A DNA stretch of 64,000 nucleotides from positions 5,795 through 69,794 of the forward strand of contig JBCFBK010000029.1 of NCBI GenBank assembly GCA_038562555.1. Direction: 5' to 3'. Below, piece after piece: positions 61,008-64,000 of this stretch. This DNA comes from JBCFBK01 sp038562555. GTDB taxonomy: Bacteria; Bacteroidota; Bacteroidia; Bacteroidales; Prolixibacteraceae. The translations under genes were made by a program, and so were the position numbers. Below the pieces are notes generated by a model, which did not search any database, was not told the origin of the DNA, and worked only from the letters and a program-made list of their open reading frames with translations. Positions within the stretch are counted from its first letter, which is position 1. Every line of letters starts with the position of its first letter.

Positions 61008-63479
61008 ATGAATGATCTGGACAACCCGGAACTGCAGTTGGCTTTCGATTTTGTCAGGTATACCAATCAGCATCTGTTTCTGACAGGGAAAGCAGGTACG
61101 GGTAAAACAACTTTCCTGCGCAGTCTAAGACATACTTCGCCCAAACGGATGATCGTCGTAGCGCCTACCGGGGTAGCCGCCATGAATGCCGGCGGCGTGA
61201 CCATCCACTCGTTCTTCCAGATGTCATTCGGCCCGCAGATTCCGGCTGAAACCACGGGTGCCGGCAGCACTGACCCTTTAACCGACTCCAGACAGCAGGG
61301 AATTAAACGCTTCAGCAAAGAAAAGATCAACATTATCCGAAGCCTCGACTTACTGATTATCGACGAAATCAGTATGGTGCGGGCCGATGTGCTCGACGGT
61401 ATTGACGAAACCTTGCGGCGGTTCAGGGACAGGCGCAAACCTTTCGGCGGTGTTCAGTTGCTGATGATTGGCGATCTGCAGCAACTTGCGCCGGTTATTA
61501 AAGATGATGAGTGGGCACTGCTGAAGCCATGGTACGATACCTGCTACTTTTTCAGCAGTCGTGCATTACGCCAGACAAAACTGATCACCATCGAATTAAA
61601 GCATATTTACCGGCAGCGGGATGAACACTTTATCGGCCTGCTGAATGAAATACGTGAAAACCGCGCCGGAGCAACGGCCATTGCCGAACTTAACAAGCGG
61701 TATATTCCAGGTTTTCAGCCCAACGATGAAGATGAGTACATCACCCTGACCACCCACAATTACCAGGCACGCGAAATTAATGACTCCAAATTAAACGCGC
61801 TGAAATCAAAAGCTCACAGTTTTAAGGCCCGCACCGAAGGCGAATTTCCGGAATATATCTTCCCCACAGAAAATGAACTCGTTCTGAAAACCGGCTCTCA
61901 GGTGATGTTTGTCAAAAACGACAGCGCCTCTCCCAGACGATACTTTAACGGGAAAATCGGGAAAATAATCAACCTCACGCGCGACTATATCGAGGTTCAG
62001 GGCCGGGACGACGAAGAACCGGTCAGGGCCGAACGGGTGAAGTGGGAAAACACCACTTACACCCTGAATCCGGAGACACACGAAATCGAAGAAAACATCA
62101 TCGGCACCTTCGAACAGTTTCCGCTTAAACTGGCGTGGGCTATTACCATCCATAAAAGCCAGGGGCTGACTTTTGAAAGAGCTGTTATCAATGCCCGGAG
62201 TTCGTTTGCCCACGGACAGGTATATGTTGCCTTAAGCCGCTGCACATCACTGGAAGGCCTGGTTTTAAGCACCCCTATCGAACCGGCGAGCATCAGGAAC
62301 GACACCGCGGTTGCTTCTTTCTCGGGACAGGCAGAAAGACAAAAACCCGGAAAAGATGACCTCCTGCATGCCCGGGAAATGTATCAGCAGCAATTGCTTT
62401 CCGAGTTGTTCGACATGACTCCGGTCGTGAACAGGGTCAGATACCTTTTAAAGCTGTGTCGCGAACATGAGGCTTTGTTGCTGGGCAACCTGAGTACTAC
62501 CCTCCGGTCGATCCTTCCGCTGGCAGAGTCCGAAATAGCCGGGGTAGCCGTCCGTTTTGAGGGGCAGATCAGGCAGTTGCTTCACACGAATCCCGATGCT
62601 GGGCAAAATGAGCAATTACAGGAGCGGATCATAAAAGGAAGCCGGTATTTTGTTGAAAAACTCGATACGCTGCTCATCGTTCCGCTGCGCGAAACCGGAT
62701 ATGAAACCGACAACAAAGCCGTACGCAAAACGTTCCGGCAGGCCTTTGAAAACCTCAATCGAGAAATCGCTATAAAAAAAGAAGGGCTTGAAAGTTGTCT
62801 GAATGGCTTTAAAATGAAAGAATACCTTCAGGCAAGGGCCCTGGCAGCCATTGATGAACCGGATCTTGCCTCTTCTGAAGGAACAGGCGCAGCCGCCATA
62901 TCCAAACATCCTGATTTTTTCCGGAAACTGCAAAGCTGGCGTGCATCAGCGGCAAAGGCGGCCGGACTGGGAATATCAAAGGTCCTCGCCCAGAAAACCA
63001 TGCTGGCCATTGCGGAAACGCTGCCGGCTAGCCTGATGGAACTGAAGCAAATAAAGGGAATGGGAGGTAAAAAAATGCAGCAGTATGGCCGGCAAATCCT
63101 GGAAATGACCATCGCCTTCCGCCGGGAAAAGGGGATGGAGCTTCCGCTGAATGCTGAAAAGGAAGCCGCCATGACAATGCCCGACACCAAACACCTGAGT
63201 TACGCCCTGTTCAAAACCGGCAAAACAGTGCGTGACATCGCCCTGGAACGCGAATTGTCACCAGCAACCATCGAAGGACATCTGGCGTATTTCGCGGGCA
63301 CAGGCGAATTGCCGCTCAACCGGATCATTGATCCCGAAAAAGCAGCGGCCATCCTGAACTACTTTGAAATGCAGCACGGGTCATCCGGCGCTGCAAAAGC
63401 TGCGCTCGGCGACATGTACAGCTACTCCGAAATCAGGATTGTCCAAAAATACCTGGAAGCGAAAAGAAGTCGTGAATAG
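61008..63479 (+). CDS. PIF1-like helicase with HRDC and helix-turn-helix domain
   Basis: An 823-residue SF1 helicase. The N-terminal ATPase core has Walker A GKAGTGKTTFLR (about 27-38), VVAPTGVAAMNAGG (about 47-60), Walker B LLIIDEISMV (about 113-122) and TIHKSQGLTFERAVI (about 381-395). The C-terminal part has an HRDC-type domain (about 640-710, MELKQIKGMGGKKMQQYG) and a helix-turn-helix helicase-tail domain (about 730-820). It likely unwinds DNA in replication or repair. The coding end lies in the inverted repeat that it shares with thrC. Confidence 0.92.
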   Translation: MNDLDNPELQLAFDFVRYTNQHLFLTGKAGTGKTTFLRSLRHTSPKRMIVVAPTGVAAMNAGGVTIHSFFQMSFGPQIPAETTGAGSTDPLTDSRQQGIKRFSKEKINIIRSLDLLIIDEISMVRADVLDGIDETLRRFRDRRKPFGGVQLLMIGDLQQLAPVIKDDEWALLKPWYDTCYFFSSRALRQTKLITIELKHIYRQRDEHFIGLLNEIRENRAGATAIAELNKRYIPGFQPNDEDEYITLTTHNYQAREINDSKLNALKSKAHSFKARTEGEFPEYIFPTENELVLKTGSQVMFVKNDSASPRRYFNGKIGKIINLTRDYIEVQGRDDEEPVRAERVKWENTTYTLNPETHEIEENIIGTFEQFPLKLAWAITIHKSQGLTFERAVINARSSFAHGQVYVALSRCTSLEGLVLSTPIEPASIRNDTAVASFSGQAERQKPGKDDLLHAREMYQQQLLSELFDMTPVVNRVRYLLKLCREHEALLLGNLSTTLRSILPLAESEIAGVAVRFEGQIRQLLHTNPDAGQNEQLQERIIKGSRYFVEKLDTLLIVPLRETGYETDNKAVRKTFRQAFENLNREIAIKKEGLESCLNGFKMKEYLQARALAAIDEPDLASSEGTGAAAISKHPDFFRKLQSWRASAAKAAGLGISKVLAQKTMLAIAETLPASLMELKQIKGMGGKKMQQYGRQILEMTIAFRREKGMELPLNAEKEAAMTMPDTKHLSYALFKTGKTVRDIALERELSPATIEGHLAYFAGTGELPLNRIIDPEKAAAILNYFEMQHGSSGAAKAALGDMYSYSEIRIVQKYLEAKRSRE

Positions 63480-63533
63480 CGAGTCAGGAGTCCGGACTGA
63501 GGACTCAGGACTAACTACTTACTAATCACGACT
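63468..63533. repeat. inverted repeat at convergent gene ends
   Basis: AGTCGTGA (63468-63475) and TCACGACT (63526-63533) flank a core with the palindrome AGTCCGGACT (63489-63498) and GACTGAGGACTCAGGACT. Both converging genes take their last codons from the arms. It may act as a terminator and looks like a mobile intergenic unit. Confidence 0.6.
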
Positions 63534-64000
63534 ATTCATCAGGAATGCTTTAAAATCATCAAATTCCTTACTCAGGGGAACCGACTGCTTTTCCCCTTCC
63601 AGAAATCCGGACAGTTTATCGGGAATGGGCACGTTTCCTTCGCCGACAATTTTTTCCATGGGACCCAGGAATTTTGCAGGATGAGCCGTTTCAAGAAAAA
63701 CGCCGCTTTCACCAGGTTGGAGGCCTTCGATCAGCGCCTGATAAGCAGTGGCGCCGTGCGGATCGAGCAGGTAGCCGCTTTCGGAATAAACTTCTTTCAC
63801 GACCTTGCGGATTTCCTTGTCTGAATAACGGAAGCCCTGAATGTCCTGCCGCATCGCTTCATGGGAATGATGATACAGGTCGAGTATCCGGGCAAAGTTG
63901 CTGGGGTCGCCTACATCCATGGCATTGGCAATGGTCGGGACCGATTTTCGGGGTTCGTACAGTCCCGTTTGGAGGTATTTATACACGACATCATTTTCAT
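63522..64000 (-). CDS. thrC: threonine synthase, C-terminal part (cut by window edge)
   Basis: About 159 C-terminal residues are visible; the frame runs off the right edge (first residues ENDVVYKYLQTG). It includes NAMDVGDPSNFARI, SGYLLDPHGATAYQAL and ETAHPAKF, characteristic of the PLP-dependent threonine synthase of the long, E. coli type. It converts O-phosphohomoserine to threonine. The chain ends FKAFLMNSRD inside an inverted repeat. Confidence 0.93.
   Translation of the reverse strand, partial: ENDVVYKYLQTGLYEPRKSVPTIANAMDVGDPSNFARILDLYHHSHEAMRQDIQGFRYSDKEIRKVVKEVYSESGYLLDPHGATAYQALIEGLQPGESGVFLETAHPAKFLGPMEKIVGEGNVPIPDKLSGFLEGEKQSVPLSKEFDDFKAFLMNSRD

Overview
The window is chromosomal DNA of a member of the Bacteroidota, most likely Bacteroidales/Marinilabiliales-like. 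The evidence is the many Bacteroidota-specific families (QEGLA/DUF1704, DUF2027-Smr, an RteC-type regulator, a SAM-like tyrosine integrase with serine in place of ArgI, MobC/MobP-type mobilisation genes, CarboxypepD_reg-like TonB receptor) and promoters with the Bacteroidota -7 box TAnnTTTG. Genus cannot be read from the sequence.

Layout. Positions 1-13060 are ordinary, GC-richer chromosome: a QEGLA/N-formylglutamate amidohydrolase/NADH dehydrogenase group, a stress protein, Cu/Zn SOD, OmpA, a CaCA antiporter, a MATE pump and the Ku-LigD NHEJ pair. Positions 13060-47020 are an AT-rich integrated element of about 34 kb inserted into the 3' end of tRNA-Leu(GAG). A 14-bp copy of the tRNA 3' end lies at 13060-13073, the intact tRNA is at 47008-47092, and the integrase is beside it. 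The original tRNA terminator is stranded at the far end (13033-13061). Positions 47093-64000 are chromosome again: a sugar kinase-like protein, DUF2027-Smr, QueA, an acyltransferase fusion, YgiQ, RNase Y, ZapA with a coiled-coil partner, an M23 peptidase, FabD, CutC, a PIF1-like helicase and threonine synthase (cut by the window edge).

The element carries, left to right: a decayed nucleotidyltransferase/HEPN-like gene; a possible oriT; mobC and relaxase (no type IV secretion genes, so it looks mobilizable rather than self-transmissible); START-domain debris; a run of membrane and metal-homeostasis genes (TerB-like, YqaA, P-type ATPase, DedA, TerC/Alx, YqhA, zf-TFIIB, MntP); a GAF-histidine kinase; and an opposing metal-uptake-like operon (HYC_CC_PP-like protein, TonB receptor, HMA protein). 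Then comes a central-carbon block: XRE-cupin regulator, HAD phosphatase, aminotransferase, citrate synthase, IS debris, Rex, biotin carrier, pyruvate carboxylase B/oxaloacetate decarboxylase alpha-like protein, malate dehydrogenase, a PEP carboxykinase-like DUF4914 protein, class II PurE, Sua5 and beta-carbonic anhydrase. An arsenite exporter (ACR3) remnant, RteC, a strongly folded non-coding segment, a small conserved-looking protein and the integrase close the element.

The most interesting part is the tightly packed mdh-DUF4914-purE-sua5-can group with the biotin/carboxyltransferase genes. Nearly all its products use, release or equilibrate CO2/HCO3-, or handle oxaloacetate/malate, and it is preceded by the redox sensor Rex. 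Carriage of such a C4/CO2 module on a tRNA-integrated mobilizable element looks unusual. A scar of the citrate synthase 3' end just before mdh indicates that the Rex-biotin-carboxyltransferase block was spliced between citrate synthase and mdh.
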